Positions 26,518 through 36,884 are shown, numbered from the stretch's first letter. The stretch: 64,000 nt of DNA from Hyphomicrobiales bacterium (GCA_900472575.1 UCIV01000019.1:301324-365323), one strand, 5' to 3'. The notes: a model not told the origin generated them from the sequence alone. Program-made: numbers and translations.

Positions 26518-28035
26518 ATGAGCACATTCGAATTCCTCCTCCAGGGCCTGGCATCCGCCGCAGAGCCGATGAACCTGCTTTATGCGCTGATCGGCGTCAC
26601 ACTCGGCACCATGGTCGGCGTCCTGCCGGGCATCGGGCCTGCGACCACCGTGGCGCTGCTTCTGCCGGTCACCTACCAGCTCGACGCCACCGGCTCGCTG
26701 ATCATGTTTGCCGGCATCTATTACGGCGGCATGTATGGCGGCTCGACGACGTCGATCTTGTTGAACACGCCCGGCGAAAGCGCCTCGATCGTCACCGCGC
26801 TCGAGGGTAACAAGATGGCCCGCGCGGGCCGCGGCGGACCGGCGCTGGCGACAGCCGCGATCGGCTCCTTCGTTGCCGGCCTGATCGCGACGCTGGCGCT
26901 CGCCTTCATCGCGCCTTACATCGTCAAGCTGGCGCTGGTCTTCGGCCCTCGCGAATATTTCGCGCTGATGGTGCTCGCCTTCGTTACCGTGTCTTCCGCT
27001 TTCGGCAATTCGACGCTACGCGGCCTTACCTCGCTGTTCATCGGCCTGGCGCTCTCGCTCGTCGGCATCGATCAGCTGACCGGCCAGAACCGCCTTTCCT
27101 TCGGCGTGCCGGACCTGCTCGACGGGATCGAAGTCACGACCATGGCGGTTGCGATGTTCGCGATCGGCGAAACCTTGTTCATCGCAGCCCAGGGCGCGCA
27201 GGCGCCCGACAAGGTGGAAGCGATCAAGGGTTCCGTGTGGATGACGGCATCGGACTGGGCGCGTTCGTGGAAAGCCTGGCTGCGCGGCACCGTGATCGGC
27301 TTCCCGATCGGCGCAATGCCGGCCGGCGGCGCTGAGATCGGCACGTTTCTTTCCTACGCGACGGAAAAGAAGCTCTCCAAGCATCCGGAAGAATTCGGCA
27401 ATGGTGCGATCGAAGGCGTCGCCGGACCGGAAGCCGCCAACAACGCGTCTGCCGCCGGTACGCTGGTGCCGCTGCTGACGCTCGGTCTGCCGACGTCTGC
27501 CACGGCTGCAATCATGCTGGCCGGCTTCCAGCAATATGGCCTGCAGCCCGGCCCACTGCTGTTTGCGACCAACCCACAGCTCGTCTGGGGTTTGATCGCC
27601 TCGCTGCTGATCGCCAACCTGATGCTTCTGGTTCTGAACCTGCCGCTGGTTGGAATGTGGGTGAAACTGCTGACCATCCCGAAGCCTTGGCTTTATGCCG
27701 GCATTCTGGTGTTTGCGACGCTCGGCACGATCGGCGCAAATCCTTCGGTGTTCGAACTCGGCATGCTTCTGCTCTTCGGCCTGATCGCTTACGTCATGCG
27801 CGTCTTCGATTATCCGATCGCACCCGTCATTGTCGGCCTGATCCTCGGGCCGCTGGCGGAACAGCAGCTGCGCCGTGCGCTCTCGATCAGCCAGGGTGAT
27901 TTCACCGTGCTGTTCACCTCGCCGATCGCCGCCGTGCTGCTGCTGCTTGCAGCAACCGCACTGATCCTGCCGCTGGTGTTGCGCATGCGTGGGCGTGGCG
28001 ACGTGCTGACCCAGATGGCGGCCAGTGAAGACTGA
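26518..28035 (+). CDS. tctA: Tripartite tricarboxylate transporter large membrane subunit
   Basis: A 505-residue permease with 11-12 helices. Family motifs [16 protein letters not shown] (near residue 37) and [20 protein letters not shown] (near 68) form the transport core; a second copy of the theme, [17 protein letters not shown], appears near 320, reflecting the internal duplication of TctA. It imports citrate-like carboxylates with cation symport. It closes the tctCBA operon and is followed by a strong bidirectional terminator. Confidence 0.96.
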   Translation: MSTFEFLLQGLASAAEPMNLLYALIGVTLGTMVGVLPGIGPATTVALLLPVTYQLDATGSLIMFAGIYYGGMYGGSTTSILLNTPGESASIVTALEGNKMARAGRGGPALATAAIGSFVAGLIATLALAFIAPYIVKLALVFGPREYFALMVLAFVTVSSAFGNSTLRGLTSLFIGLALSLVGIDQLTGQNRLSFGVPDLLDGIEVTTMAVAMFAIGETLFIAAQGAQAPDKVEAIKGSVWMTASDWARSWKAWLRGTVIGFPIGAMPAGGAEIGTFLSYATEKKLSKHPEEFGNGAIEGVAGPEAANNASAAGTLVPLLTLGLPTSATAAIMLAGFQQYGLQPGPLLFATNPQLVWGLIASLLIANLMLLVLNLPLVGMWVKLLTIPKPWLYAGILVFATLGTIGANPSVFELGMLLLFGLIAYVMRVFDYPIAPVIVGLILGPLAEQQLRRALSISQGDFTVLFTSPIAAVLLLLAATALILPLVLRMRGRGDVLTQMAASED

Positions 28036-28052
28036 CAAGTCCTCCCAGGACG

Positions 28053-28092
28053 AAAAAGCCCGGCACGTCGACAAGAGGTGCCGGGCTTTTTT
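28053..28092. terminator. Bidirectional terminator between tctA and glsA
   Basis: Stem AAAAAGCCCGGCAC/GTGCCGGGCTTTTT (28053-28066/28078-28091) with an 11-base loop gives a U-run in both directions, ending both converging genes. Confidence 0.93.
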
Positions 28093-28113
28093 ATGTCTGC
28101 TTCAGGTGAAGCG

Positions 28114-29046
28114 TCAGTGCCCGAACACCGACCAGCCGGTCCGGTCGGCCAGCATTTCCAAGGCCAGTGAACCGACCAGCGAATTGCCGTTGTGATTGAG
28201 TCCCGGCGACCAGACGGCGATCGAGGCGCGGCCCGGTGCGACCGCCATGATGCCGCCGCCGACGCCGCTTTTGCCGGGCAGGCCGACGCGATAGGCGAAT
28301 TCGCCCGAGCCGTCATAATGCCCGCAAGTCAGCATCAGCGCATTGATGCGCCGCGCCCGCTGCCTCGATACGACCGTGTGCCCGGTCATCGGATTTCTGC
28401 CGTTTGCCGCCAGAAACAGTCCGGCACGCGCAAGCTGGGTACAGGTCATGGCGATGGCGCAATGGTGGAAATAGACGCCGAGCACATGCTCCACCGGATG
28501 GGTGAGCTTGCCGAAGGAGCGCATGAAATTGGCGAGCGCGAAATTGCGGTAACCGGTCGCCTCTTCCGATTTCGCCACGGCAGGGTCGATCGCGATCTCC
28601 TCGTCATCCGCCAGATAACGGACAAAACGCAGGATCTCGCCGATCGCCTCGCGCGGCGTATGGCCGGCGAGCACGAGATCACTGACGGCAATCGCGCCGG
28701 CATTGATGAAGGGATTGCGCGGCTTTCCCTCCTCATGCTCCAGCTGGACGATGGAGTTGAAGGCCGATCCCGATGGTTCGCGGCCGACACGGTTCCAGGT
28801 CGTTTCACCATGTTTGCCGAGCGCGAGCGTCAACGTGAACACCTTTGAGACGCTCTGGATCGAGAAGGCCTCGTCGCAATCCCCTGCACTGTGAACCTTG
28901 CCGTCGACGGTGACGACCGCGATGCCGAATTTCTTCGGGTCGACGTGGGCAAGCTGGGGAATGTAGTCAGCCACCTTGCCTTCGCCGAGCCGCTTCTGCA
29001 GCTTTGAATGGATGTCTTCAACGATCGCCTGCAGGTCGTCTTTCAT
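28114..29046 (-). CDS. glsA: Glutaminase
   Basis: A 310-residue glutaminase of the serine-dependent beta-lactamase-like fold. Visible are the catalytic Ser-X-X-Lys ([20 protein letters not shown], near residue 62), [15 protein letters not shown] and [14 protein letters not shown], in the family order. It hydrolyses glutamine to glutamate and ammonia in the cytoplasm. It is a single-gene unit between tctA and the MarR gene; nothing ties it functionally to either. Confidence 0.95.
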   Translation of the reverse strand: MKDDLQAIVEDIHSKLQKRLGEGKVADYIPQLAHVDPKKFGIAVVTVDGKVHSAGDCDEAFSIQSVSKVFTLTLALGKHGETTWNRVGREPSGSAFNSIVQLEHEEGKPRNPFINAGAIAVSDLVLAGHTPREAIGEILRFVRYLADDEEIAIDPAVAKSEEATGYRNFALANFMRSFGKLTHPVEHVLGVYFHHCAIAMTCTQLARAGLFLAANGRNPMTGHTVVSRQRARRINALMLTCGHYDGSGEFAYRVGLPGKSGVGGGIMAVAPGRASIAVWSPGLNHNGNSLVGSLALEMLADRTGWSVFGH

Positions 29047-29108
29047 TGCGGCTCCGGGAACAATGCTTTTGAAACACCTAGAGTGTTTTCGGGGCCGATG
29101 AAAAGCCC

Positions 29109-29621
29109 CTATTCGTCGGCGCTGCCGGAAAGGTGATTGCTGGCGGATGCCTTGACCGCACCGATCTCATTCCAGAGCGAAGCAACCATGTCCGGCTCGA
29201 CATCCGCCATGATGTCTTTCAGCCAGCGTTCATGCGCCACGGCCATGCCGGTGAAAAAATCGATACCCGATGGCGTCAGCCTTGCCACCGTCACACGGCG
29301 GTCGGCATGTGGCGTGACGCGCTCTACATACCCATCCGCTTCCAGCCGCTCGACCAGCCCTGTGACATTGCCATTGGTCACCATGGTGCGCTTCGACAGC
29401 TCGCCGAGCCGCAGGCCTTCACGCTCGCGATAGAGCTGCGCCAGAAGGTCGAACTGCGGCAGCGTTGCGCCGAACTCGGCACGCAGGCGGCGACGGATCT
29501 CGTTGGTGATCAGCTTGGTGGTCGAGAGCATGCGCAGCCACAGCCGCGTCTCCGGCTTGTTGTTGCCGTGGGCGTCGTGAACGATAAGCTCGAGATCCGC
29601 GCTTGCCGCTTCCATTGTCAT
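29109..29621 (-). CDS. MarR family transcriptional regulator
   Basis: A 170-residue winged-helix regulator: DNA-binding core [20 protein letters not shown] and wing [20 protein letters not shown]. The ATG at 29621 overlaps the preceding ATPase stop (ATGA), which fixes the start and shows it is the last gene of the ligase-LIV operon. MarR-type repressors in aromatic-acid clusters typically respond to the aromatic CoA thioester, here the product of the ligase at 34225. This effector is inferred. Confidence 0.9.
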   Translation of the reverse strand: MTMEAASADLELIVHDAHGNNKPETRLWLRMLSTTKLITNEIRRRLRAEFGATLPQFDLLAQLYREREGLRLGELSKRTMVTNGNVTGLVERLEADGYVERVTPHADRRVTVARLTPSGIDFFTGMAVAHERWLKDIMADVEPDMVASLWNEIGAVKASASNHLSGSADE

Positions 29622-30301
29622 ACTCCGAGATAGCGATCCTGGATCTCCGCGGTGACTTCGCCGCTTGATCCCTGCCAGACGCTTCGCCCGTTTTCGAGGA
29701 TGACGCAACGGTCAGCAACCGGCAAAAGCTCCGAAAGCGTCTTGTCCACCACGAGAATGGACAGGCCTTCCGCCTTCAGCTGCCGGATCGCCCGCCAGAT
29801 ATCCTGCCGGATGACCGGGGCCAGCCCCTCTGTTGCCTCATCGAGGATAAGCAGGCGCGGATTGGTCATCAGCGCTCGGCCGATCGCCAGCATCTGCTGT
29901 TCGCCGCCGGACAGCGATTTCGACATCTGCGCATGTCGCTCTTCCAGCCGCGGGAAAAGCGCGTTGACCTTTGCGAGCGTCCACTCCCCCGGTCTTGCCG
30001 CCGCGACGAGGTTTTCATGGACGGAAAGATTGGGAAAGCAGCGCCGCCCTTCCGGCACCAGACCGACGCCAAGTCGCGCCACCTTATAGGGCGCCATCCG
30101 CTCGGTGCCCTTGCCGCCGAAGAAGATCCGGCCGCTCTTCGGCGGCATCAGATTGCAGATCGACTTGATCGTCGTCGACTTGCCCATGCCGTTGCGGCCC
30201 ATCAGCGCCACGACCTCGCCTTCATCGATACGGAATTCGACGCCGAAAAGTGCCTGGCTTGCGCCGTAGTAGGTGGTGATATCCTGTACATCCAGAAGCA
30301 T
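29618..30301 (-). CDS. livF: Branched-chain-type ABC transporter ATP-binding protein LivF
   Basis: A 227-residue ATPase of the hydrophobic amino-acid transporter family. Walker A GRNGMGKST, signature LSGGEQQMLAIGRALM and Walker B PRLLILDEATEGLAPVI are clear, the last being typical of LivF. It shares one base with livG (30301) and overlaps the MarR gene by four bases. It pairs with LivG to drive the LivHM channel. Confidence 0.93.
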   Translation of the reverse strand: MLLDVQDITTYYGASQALFGVEFRIDEGEVVALMGRNGMGKSTTIKSICNLMPPKSGRIFFGGKGTERMAPYKVARLGVGLVPEGRRCFPNLSVHENLVAAARPGEWTLAKVNALFPRLEERHAQMSKSLSGGEQQMLAIGRALMTNPRLLILDEATEGLAPVIRQDIWRAIRQLKAEGLSILVVDKTLSELLPVADRCVILENGRSVWQGSSGEVTAEIQDRYLGV

Positions 30302-31050
30302 CAGGCATGATCCCCCAGATAGGCGGTGCGCACCGTCGGATTGCTGCGGATTTCGTCCACCGTGCCGGTCGCGATGACCTTGCCGTAGACGAGAACCGAA
30401 ATCCGGTCCGCGAGTGCGAAGACCGCATCCATATCGTGTTCAACCAGCAGGATCGGTGCTTCCCGGCGCAGCGCATCGAGAAAGCCGGTCAGCCTCTTCG
30501 ATCCTTCCGGCCCCATGCCGGCCATCGGTTCGTCGAGTAGAAAGGCCTTCGATTGCAGCGCAAGCGCCATGGCGATTTCCAGCTGGCGGCGTTCGCCATG
30601 GGAAAGTTCGGCGGCCGGCAGGCGCGCACGGTCGGCGAGCCCCACCCTTTCGAGGATCGCCATTGCCGGGTCGACCAATGACCTATCCCGCATGACCGGC
30701 CTAAAGAAACCGAAGCTCGACCCCTGCTTGGCCTGCACGGCCAGCATGACATTCCTCAGCGCCGAAAATTCCGGCGCCAGCGACGAGACCTGAAAGGTCC
30801 GGCCGAGGCCTTTTTGCGCCCGTTCGGCGGTGTTCAGCGCGCCGATATCCTCGCCGGCAAAACGGATCGTGCCGCTATCCGGCCTCACCGTACCGCAGAT
30901 CTGGTGAATCAGCGTCGACTTGCCGGCCCCGTTTGGGCCGATCAGTGCGTGGATTTCACCCGGCCGAAGATCGATCGAAACGCCGTCTGTGGCGCGCAAA
31001 GCACCGAATGCCTTGACGAGATTGTCTATCTGCAGAACCGGCTCAACCAT
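30301..31050 (-). CDS. livG: Branched-chain-type ABC transporter ATP-binding protein LivG
   Basis: A 249-residue ATPase: Walker A GPNGAGKST, signature LSHGERRQLEIAMALALQSK and Walker B FLLDEPMAGMGPEGSKRL, the pattern of LivG. The start at 31050 (MVEPVLQIDN) overlaps the livM stop by eight bases; an in-frame extension of 25 residues is Ser/Cys/Arg-rich and unlike the family, and is rejected. It forms the ATPase pair with LivF. Confidence 0.93.
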   Translation of the reverse strand: MVEPVLQIDNLVKAFGALRATDGVSIDLRPGEIHALIGPNGAGKSTLIHQICGTVRPDSGTIRFAGEDIGALNTAERAQKGLGRTFQVSSLAPEFSALRNVMLAVQAKQGSSFGFFRPVMRDRSLVDPAMAILERVGLADRARLPAAELSHGERRQLEIAMALALQSKAFLLDEPMAGMGPEGSKRLTGFLDALRREAPILLVEHDMDAVFALADRISVLVYGKVIATGTVDEIRSNPTVRTAYLGDHA

Positions 31051-32017
31051 GTTTCGCCTTTCCGGCCAGAAGACCAAGCAGGCCGCCTCGCGCAAACAGC
31101 ACGACACCGAGGAGGATGAGGCCAAGGAAGAACTGCCAGCGTTCTGTCAGTCCACCAAGCGCAAATTCGAAGGCGACATAAAGGGCAGCGCCTGCAACTG
31201 GCCCGAACAGCCGCCCGGTGCCGCCGAGAATGATCAGCACGATCAGTTCGCCCGACATGTGCCAGGAGAGCATGGACGGGCTGACGAAGCGGTTAAGATC
31301 GGCATAAAGCGCACCGGCAAGCGCCGTGATCATCGCCGAGATGACGAAACCCGTCAGCCGGATACGATAGGGGTGGATGCCCACAGTCGCGACGCGCGTC
31401 TCGTTCTGCCTTGCCGCCTGCAGGGCCGTACCGAAACGCGAGGCGCGGATCAGCGCGAAAAGGCCGATACCGGCCAAGAGCACGACATAACAGACGAGGA
31501 AGAAGCTCAACGGCTTCATCGTATTGAGCCCAGGAAACTGGTTGCGCACCAGGATCGACAGCCCGTCCTCGCCGCCATAGGCGGGCCATGAGATGGCAAA
31601 ATAATAGACCATCTGGGCAAAGGCGAGCGTGATCATGATGAAGTAGACGCCGGATGTCCGCAGGCTGATCGCCCCGATCGCCAGTGCTACCAGGCCTGCC
31701 GCAATCACCGCGACGATCCAGATGACCGGCATCTGCACCGTGCCGGGCAGGCCGAAAATCATCGGCTCGTAGGAGAGCGCATGGCTGGACAGGATGCCCG
31801 CCGCATAACCGCCGATGCCGAAAAAGGCGGCGTGTCCGAAGGAGACGAGGCCACCGAGACCGAGTGCCAGATTAAGCCCCAGCGCTGCCAGCGCCAGAAT
31901 GGCGATGCGGGTGGCAAGCGTTACGTAAAATGGCTGGCCGAATGCATTGGCCGCCAGCGGAGCGACCAGCAGCAGAAGGGCGAGCACGAGATTGACGGTA
32001 TTTTCGCGTGTCAGCAT
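31043..32017 (-). CDS. livM: Branched-chain-type ABC transporter permease LivM
   Basis: A 324-residue permease with eight to ten helices. LGLNLALGLGGLVSFGHAAF near residue 43 and the cytoplasmic loop AARQNETRVATVGIHPYRIR are the LivM marks. It pairs with LivH. The gene follows livH by nine bases and overlaps livG by eight. Confidence 0.93.
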   Translation of the reverse strand: MLTRENTVNLVLALLLLVAPLAANAFGQPFYVTLATRIAILALAALGLNLALGLGGLVSFGHAAFFGIGGYAAGILSSHALSYEPMIFGLPGTVQMPVIWIVAVIAAGLVALAIGAISLRTSGVYFIMITLAFAQMVYYFAISWPAYGGEDGLSILVRNQFPGLNTMKPLSFFLVCYVVLLAGIGLFALIRASRFGTALQAARQNETRVATVGIHPYRIRLTGFVISAMITALAGALYADLNRFVSPSMLSWHMSGELIVLIILGGTGRLFGPVAGAALYVAFEFALGGLTERWQFFLGLILLGVVLFARGGLLGLLAGKAKHG

Positions 32018-32026
32018 GTCTTGCCC

Positions 32027-32950
32027 TCACGCATGGGCCGGCGGGAAAAGCCCGCGCGGTTTGACGGCCAGAATGACGGCCATGACGACATAGATCAGCA
32101 TCGAGGCCATGGCCCCGCCGATCATGCCCGCCTGGGATGGATCGACGAACAAGGCCAGAAACTGCGGCAGAAGAAAACGCCCGAGCGTATCGGTCACGCC
32201 GACCAGCAGCGCGCCATAAAGCGCGCCCTTGATCGAGCCGATGCCGCCGATGACGATGACGACGAAGGCGAGGATCAGCACCGGCTCACCCATGCCGACC
32301 TGCACCGATTGCAGCGCGCCGACGAGTGCTCCCGCGAGGCCTGCGAGTGCCGACCCGAGCGCGAAAACCAGCGTGTAGAGCGTGCGGATGTCGACGCCGA
32401 GCGCGCCGATCATCTCCCGGTCGCTTTCGCCGGCGCGAATGCGCATGCCGAGACGGGTTTTTCCGATCAGCAGGTAAAGGCCGAGCGCGATCAGCGCGCC
32501 GACGGCGATGATCGCCAGGCGGTAGACCGGATAGCTCGCGTCACCCGGCAGGGTGACGACGCCCTGAAGCAGGGCCGGAATATCGAGATAGAGCGGGAAA
32601 TCACCGAACAGCCAGCGGGTGCCTTCGGAAAAGATCAGGATCAGCGCAAATGTCGCCAGAACCTGATCGAGATGATCGCGGTCATAAAGCCTGCGAATGA
32701 CGGCAAGCTCGACGATGGCGCCGGCGGCTGCCGCACAGGCGAGGCTGGCGATCAGGCCGAGCCAGAACGAACCGGTCCAGGCAGCAACGGCCGCACAGGC
32801 GAAAGCGCCGACCATATAGAGAGAACCGTGAGCAAGGTTGATGAGGCCCATGACGCCAAAAATCAGCGTCAGCCCGGCTGCCATGAGAAACAACATGACG
32901 CCGAGCTGGATGCCGTTCAGCAACTGCTCGAGAGCAAGTGCGATGGTCAC
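32027..32950 (-). CDS. livH: Branched-chain-type ABC transporter permease LivH
   Basis: A 307-residue permease with about eight helices. FGVMGLINLAHGSLYMVGAF near residue 30 and the loop RAGESDREMIGALGVDIRTL, which contacts the ATPases, identify LivH. It lies nine bases after the binding-protein gene and nine before livM, within the single leftward operon. Confidence 0.93.
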   Translation of the reverse strand: MTIALALEQLLNGIQLGVMLFLMAAGLTLIFGVMGLINLAHGSLYMVGAFACAAVAAWTGSFWLGLIASLACAAAAGAIVELAVIRRLYDRDHLDQVLATFALILIFSEGTRWLFGDFPLYLDIPALLQGVVTLPGDASYPVYRLAIIAVGALIALGLYLLIGKTRLGMRIRAGESDREMIGALGVDIRTLYTLVFALGSALAGLAGALVGALQSVQVGMGEPVLILAFVVIVIGGIGSIKGALYGALLVGVTDTLGRFLLPQFLALFVDPSQAGMIGGAMASMLIYVVMAVILAVKPRGLFPPAHA

Positions 32951-32959
32951 ATCTAGGCC

Positions 32960-34096
32960 TTAGATCTTGCAGTCTTTGGCATAGGCATCACCGTGATCGG
33001 TGAAGATCTTTTCGACCGTCTTGTTGGTCAGTACGCCGTCCTTCTTCACCACTTCCGTCAGGTAGATGTCCTGGATCGGATGCTGGTTGGTGTTGAACTT
33101 GAAGTTTCCGCGCGGTGACTTGATGTCGGCCTTCAACAGTTCGTTGCGGAAAGCATCGGCATCCTTGACGCTGGCCTCGGCCGCAGCCGACAGGATCAGC
33201 TGTGCCGCGTCATAGGCCTGCACGGCGTAGATGGACGGAAGGCGGTTATATTCCTTCTGGAAATCGGCAAGAAACTTCTTGCTGACGTCGGTGTCGAAGT
33301 CAGGCGCCCACTGGCCGGATGCCTTGGCGCCGAGTGCCGCATCACCGATTGCCGGAAGAACATCCTGGCTGAAGGAGAAACCCGGGCCCATGACCGGGAT
33401 CTTTACGCCCGACTGGGCGAACTGCTTCATGAAGGAAATACCCATGCCGCCCGGGAGAAATACGAAAATGCCATCGGCACCGGATGCGCGCATCTGGGCG
33501 ATTTCGGCGGCGTAATCCGTCTGGCCGACCTTGGTATAGACTTCGCCGGCCAGCTCGCCCTTATAATAGCGCTTGAAGCCGGTGAGCGAATCCTTGCCGG
33601 CCGGATAGTTCGGAGCGAGGATGAACATCTTCTTGTAGGTTTTGGCGGCGTATTCGCCCATTGCCTCATGAAGATTGTCGTTCTGGTAGGCGGCGTTGAA
33701 ATAGAGCTTGTTACAGCCCTGGCCGGCAAGCGCCGCAGGCGCTGCATTGGTGGACACGTAGAATTTGCCCTGAGCGACCGCGCCCGGCACGACCGCCATC
33801 AAAAGGTTCGACCAGACGATGCCGGTCAGCACGTCGACCTGGTCGCTCTGGATCATCTTGTCGGCGATCTGGACGGCAAGTTCCGGCTTCTGCGCGTCGT
33901 CCTCGGTGACGACGGTGATGTCCTCGTTGCCGGATTGTTTGATCGCCAGCATGAAGCCGTCACGGGTATCGACACCGAGGCCTGCACCGCCGCCCGAAAG
34001 CGTGGTGATCATGCCGATCTTGAGCGGCTCGGCCATCGCCAGACCCGATGCACCGAGGCTGAGCGCCATCGTGGCGGCTGCCAGCATTTTCTTCAT
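32960..34096 (-). CDS. LIV-type ABC transporter periplasmic binding protein
   Basis: A 378-residue exported protein: signal peptide KKMLAAATMALSLGASGLAM, then PLKIGMITTLSGGGAGLGVD, the start of the Leu/Ile/Val-binding type I fold, and YAVQAYDAAQLILSAAAEAS near the C-terminus. The start at 34096 is chosen because it begins the signal peptide; the open frame upstream has no family features. Being next to an aromatic acyl-CoA ligase and an aromatic-type MarR regulator, its ligand is more likely an aromatic acid than a branched-chain amino acid; relatives bind benzoate, 4-hydroxybenzoate or similar compounds. Confidence 0.92.
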   Translation of the reverse strand: MKKMLAAATMALSLGASGLAMAEPLKIGMITTLSGGGAGLGVDTRDGFMLAIKQSGNEDITVVTEDDAQKPELAVQIADKMIQSDQVDVLTGIVWSNLLMAVVPGAVAQGKFYVSTNAAPAALAGQGCNKLYFNAAYQNDNLHEAMGEYAAKTYKKMFILAPNYPAGKDSLTGFKRYYKGELAGEVYTKVGQTDYAAEIAQMRASGADGIFVFLPGGMGISFMKQFAQSGVKIPVMGPGFSFSQDVLPAIGDAALGAKASGQWAPDFDTDVSKKFLADFQKEYNRLPSIYAVQAYDAAQLILSAAAEASVKDADAFRNELLKADIKSPRGNFKFNTNQHPIQDIYLTEVVKKDGVLTNKTVEKIFTDHGDAYAKDCKI

Positions 34097-34224
34097 TGCG
34101 GTACTCCCCTTTTTTGTCGTTCCCCTGTCGCCCGGCGAGTTCACCGTGGCGGAACCGTTACCTTCCACATTCACACAGAAACTTCCACCGTCGAAAAGGA
34201 CGATTTCGCCGGTGGGAGCGTAAT

Positions 34225-35856
34225 TTACGCCGAAAGAGCCTGCTTCAGACGGAAGCGCTGGATCTTGCCGGATTCGGTCTTCGGAAGCGTGTCGGTGAAG
34301 ATGACCGAGCGCGGATATTTGTAAGGCGCGATCACCGCCTTCACATGTTCCTGCAGAAGCTTCGCCATGGCGTCGCACGGGTCGGAACCTGCTACGAGCA
34401 CCACATGCGCCTCGACGATCATGCCGCGATCCTGATCCGGCACGCCGATCACCGCACATTCCTGCACCGCCTCATGTTTCAGCAGCGCCGCCTCAACTTC
34501 CGGGCCAGCGATGTTGTAACCGCCGGAAACGATCATATCGTCGGAACGGGCGACGAAATGAAAATAGCCGTCCGCATCCTCTACGAATGTGTCTCCGGTG
34601 ACGTTCCAGCCGCCACGAACGAAGTTTTTCTGGCGGTCATCGGCGAGATAACGGCAGCCGATCGGGCCGCGCACGACGAGATGACCGGGCGTGCCGCGCG
34701 GCACCTCGTTCAGATCGTCATCCACCACCATCGCCTGATAACCCATCAGCGGCTTGCCGGTGCTCGATGCCCTGAAATCGTTCAGCCGGTTGGAGATGAA
34801 GATATGCAGCATCTCGGTGCCACCGATGCCGTCGAGGATCGGCGTACCGGTCTTTCGCATCCATTCGTCGAAAACCGGTCCAGGCAGCGTTTCACCGGCA
34901 GAGACCGCGATCCGGAGCGACGACAAATCCGCGCCGCTATCCATTGCCGAAAGCATGGCGCGATAGGCGGTCGGCGCGGTGAAACAGATGGTCGCCTTAT
35001 GCGTCTCGATGATCTCGATCAGTTTCGGCGGCGATGCGTTTTCGAGAAGCGCAGCACTCGCGCCGAAACGCAGCGGGAAGACAGCCAAGCCACCAAGCCC
35101 GAAGGTGAAGGCAAGCGGCGGCGAGCCGACGAAAACATCGTCCGGACGAACGTTCAAGACTTCACGCGCATATGCATCGGCAATGATCAGGATATCGCGA
35201 TGGAAATGCATTGTCGCCTTGGGCACGCCGGTCGAACCGGAGGTGAAGCCAAGCAGCGCCACGTCGTCTCGACCGGTCTTTATCGCCTCGAACTTCACCG
35301 GCTTGTTCAGAGCCGCACGATCGAGTTCAGCATCGTGATTGGCTGTGCCGTCGAAGCCGATCACCTGAGTAAGAGTGTCGCTTTCCTTGGCGGCGGCAAT
35401 CAGCTCATCCATTAGCCTAGTGTCGCACAGCGCCAGCGTCGCCTGCGCCTTGTCGATGATTTTTGCCAGTTCGCCGGCGCGCAGCATCGGCATCGTGTTG
35501 ACGACGACAGCACCGGCCTTGGTTGCTGCCAGCCAGCAGGCGACCATGGCCGGATTGTTGGCCGAGCGGATCAAAATGCGGTTACCCGGTCTGACCCCAT
35601 AGTCCTCGGTCAGCGCCCGGGCGATGCGGTTCGTCCAGTCGGTCAGTTCCTTGTAGGTGCGTTGCCGGCCGTTGCCGATCAGCGCCGTATGGTCGCCGAA
35701 ACCACGCTCGACCATACGGTCGGTCAGCTCGACGCCGGCATTCATCCATTCGGGGTATTGGAAGCCATCGAGCCTTATTTCCGGCCATTCTTCGATGGGC
35801 GGAAGGTTATCGCGGGCATAGGTATCCTGATGGCCTGACGGTCCCAGCATAATCAC
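34225..35856 (-). CDS. Aromatic acyl-CoA ligase (benzoate/2-aminobenzoate-CoA ligase family)
   Basis: A 543-residue AMP-forming ligase. The P-loop LLGFTSGSTGVPKATMHFHR (near 205), the adenine motif DGIGGTEMLHIF, the hinge GDTFVEDADGYFHFVARSDD and the catalytic Lys in LPKTESGKIQRF are all present. The pattern GIGGTEMLHIFISN fits the benzoate-CoA and 2-aminobenzoate-CoA ligase clade. It activates the acid to a CoA thioester in the cytoplasm. It is the first gene of the operon that continues with the LIV-type transporter and MarR gene, and it is divergent from a kynurenine-formamidase-like hydrolase, which favours anthranilate. No ring-attacking enzyme is encoded nearby. Confidence 0.88.
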   Translation of the reverse strand: MIMLGPSGHQDTYARDNLPPIEEWPEIRLDGFQYPEWMNAGVELTDRMVERGFGDHTALIGNGRQRTYKELTDWTNRIARALTEDYGVRPGNRILIRSANNPAMVACWLAATKAGAVVVNTMPMLRAGELAKIIDKAQATLALCDTRLMDELIAAAKESDTLTQVIGFDGTANHDAELDRAALNKPVKFEAIKTGRDDVALLGFTSGSTGVPKATMHFHRDILIIADAYAREVLNVRPDDVFVGSPPLAFTFGLGGLAVFPLRFGASAALLENASPPKLIEIIETHKATICFTAPTAYRAMLSAMDSGADLSSLRIAVSAGETLPGPVFDEWMRKTGTPILDGIGGTEMLHIFISNRLNDFRASSTGKPLMGYQAMVVDDDLNEVPRGTPGHLVVRGPIGCRYLADDRQKNFVRGGWNVTGDTFVEDADGYFHFVARSDDMIVSGGYNIAGPEVEAALLKHEAVQECAVIGVPDQDRGMIVEAHVVLVAGSDPCDAMAKLLQEHVKAVIAPYKYPRSVIFTDTLPKTESGKIQRFRLKQALSA

Positions 35857-36059
35857 GTTCCCATTATTCTTATCGATGTGGCTTTTTGCCTTTTGTCCAG
35901 AATTGCACCGAGTTCCGGGACTGGCAAGAGAGAAATTTTAAGTTTGTAATATTTTTCGGAAGCGTCTGTTTTCGCGTCATTCTTTCCGATGAAAGGGCTG
36001 GTCAGAGGCCACCGATGCGGTATGTCTTGAGAGAAAGAAGCACGTTCAAGGAGAGCCGT

Positions 36060-36884
36060 ATGCGCCACAAGATCACCGACTGGGACGACGCCTATGCCAA
36101 CGGGATCAACATTCCGCAGGGCGATCGCTGGCCGGATGCGTGGGCGGAACCGGCGAAGACCTATCGCGAGCGCATGGCCGAGACCGGACAGGCAAAGCTC
36201 AACCTGAGCTACGGCGACAAGCCGCGAAACCGCTTCGACCTGTTCCTGCCGGCCGGTGATCCGATCGGCCTCGTCGTTTTTGTCCATGGCGGCTTCTGGA
36301 TCAGGCTCGACAACAGCTATTTCTCGCATCTGGCCCATGGCGCGGTGGAAACCGGCTATGCCGTAGCGATGCCGAGCTACACGCTGGCGCCGGAAAACCG
36401 GATTTCAGGCATCACGCAGGAAATCGGCAAAGCCATCGAAGCTGCAGCGGAAATCGTCTCCGGCCCGATCCGGCTCACCGGGCATTCCGCGGGCGGGCAT
36501 CTCGTCACCCGCATGGTCAGCGCCACGTCTCCCCTGCCGGAAGAGATCCGCAAGCGGATCGTCAATGTCGTATCGATCTCGGGCGTCCATGACCTGCGGC
36601 CGCTCATCATGACGCAGATGAACAAAATGCAGCAGATCGATATTGAAGAAGCCTATCTCGAAAGTCCTGCGCTGCTCGAACCGCTCAATCGCACCCGCGT
36701 CACCTGTTGGGTGGGCGCCGCGGAGCGTTCGGAATTCCTGCGCCAGAACGCACTTCTCGCCAATATCTGGAAAGGGCTCGGAGCCGAGACGGATTGCGTC
36801 GAGGAATCGGATCGCCACCACTTCAACATTCTCGACGGACTTGCCGATCCGCATCACCCGCTGACGGAAGCGCTGCTGACGTGA
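36060..36884 (+). CDS. Alpha/beta hydrolase, kynurenine formamidase-like
   Basis: A 274-residue hydrolase with the AFMID-type oxyanion motif HGGFW (VVFVHGGFWIRLDNSYFSHL), nucleophile GHSAGGHLVTRM, and a late SDRHHFNILDGL supplying the catalytic His. These match arylformamidase-like esterases, which hydrolyse N-formylkynurenine in tryptophan breakdown. The ATG at 36060 follows AAGGAG and is preferred to starts 174 bases upstream. Divergent placement next to the aromatic CoA ligase makes a tryptophan-to-anthranilate link attractive, but other carboxylester or amide substrates are possible. Confidence 0.83.
   Translation: MRHKITDWDDAYANGINIPQGDRWPDAWAEPAKTYRERMAETGQAKLNLSYGDKPRNRFDLFLPAGDPIGLVVFVHGGFWIRLDNSYFSHLAHGAVETGYAVAMPSYTLAPENRISGITQEIGKAIEAAAEIVSGPIRLTGHSAGGHLVTRMVSATSPLPEEIRKRIVNVVSISGVHDLRPLIMTQMNKMQQIDIEEAYLESPALLEPLNRTRVTCWVGAAERSEFLRQNALLANIWKGLGAETDCVEESDRHHFNILDGLADPHHPLTEALLT

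Noticed and set aside
31781..32956. 391-codon open frame opposite livH
   Set aside because: Glu/Arg/Asp-rich antisense of a membrane protein gene; LivH is clear on the other strand.
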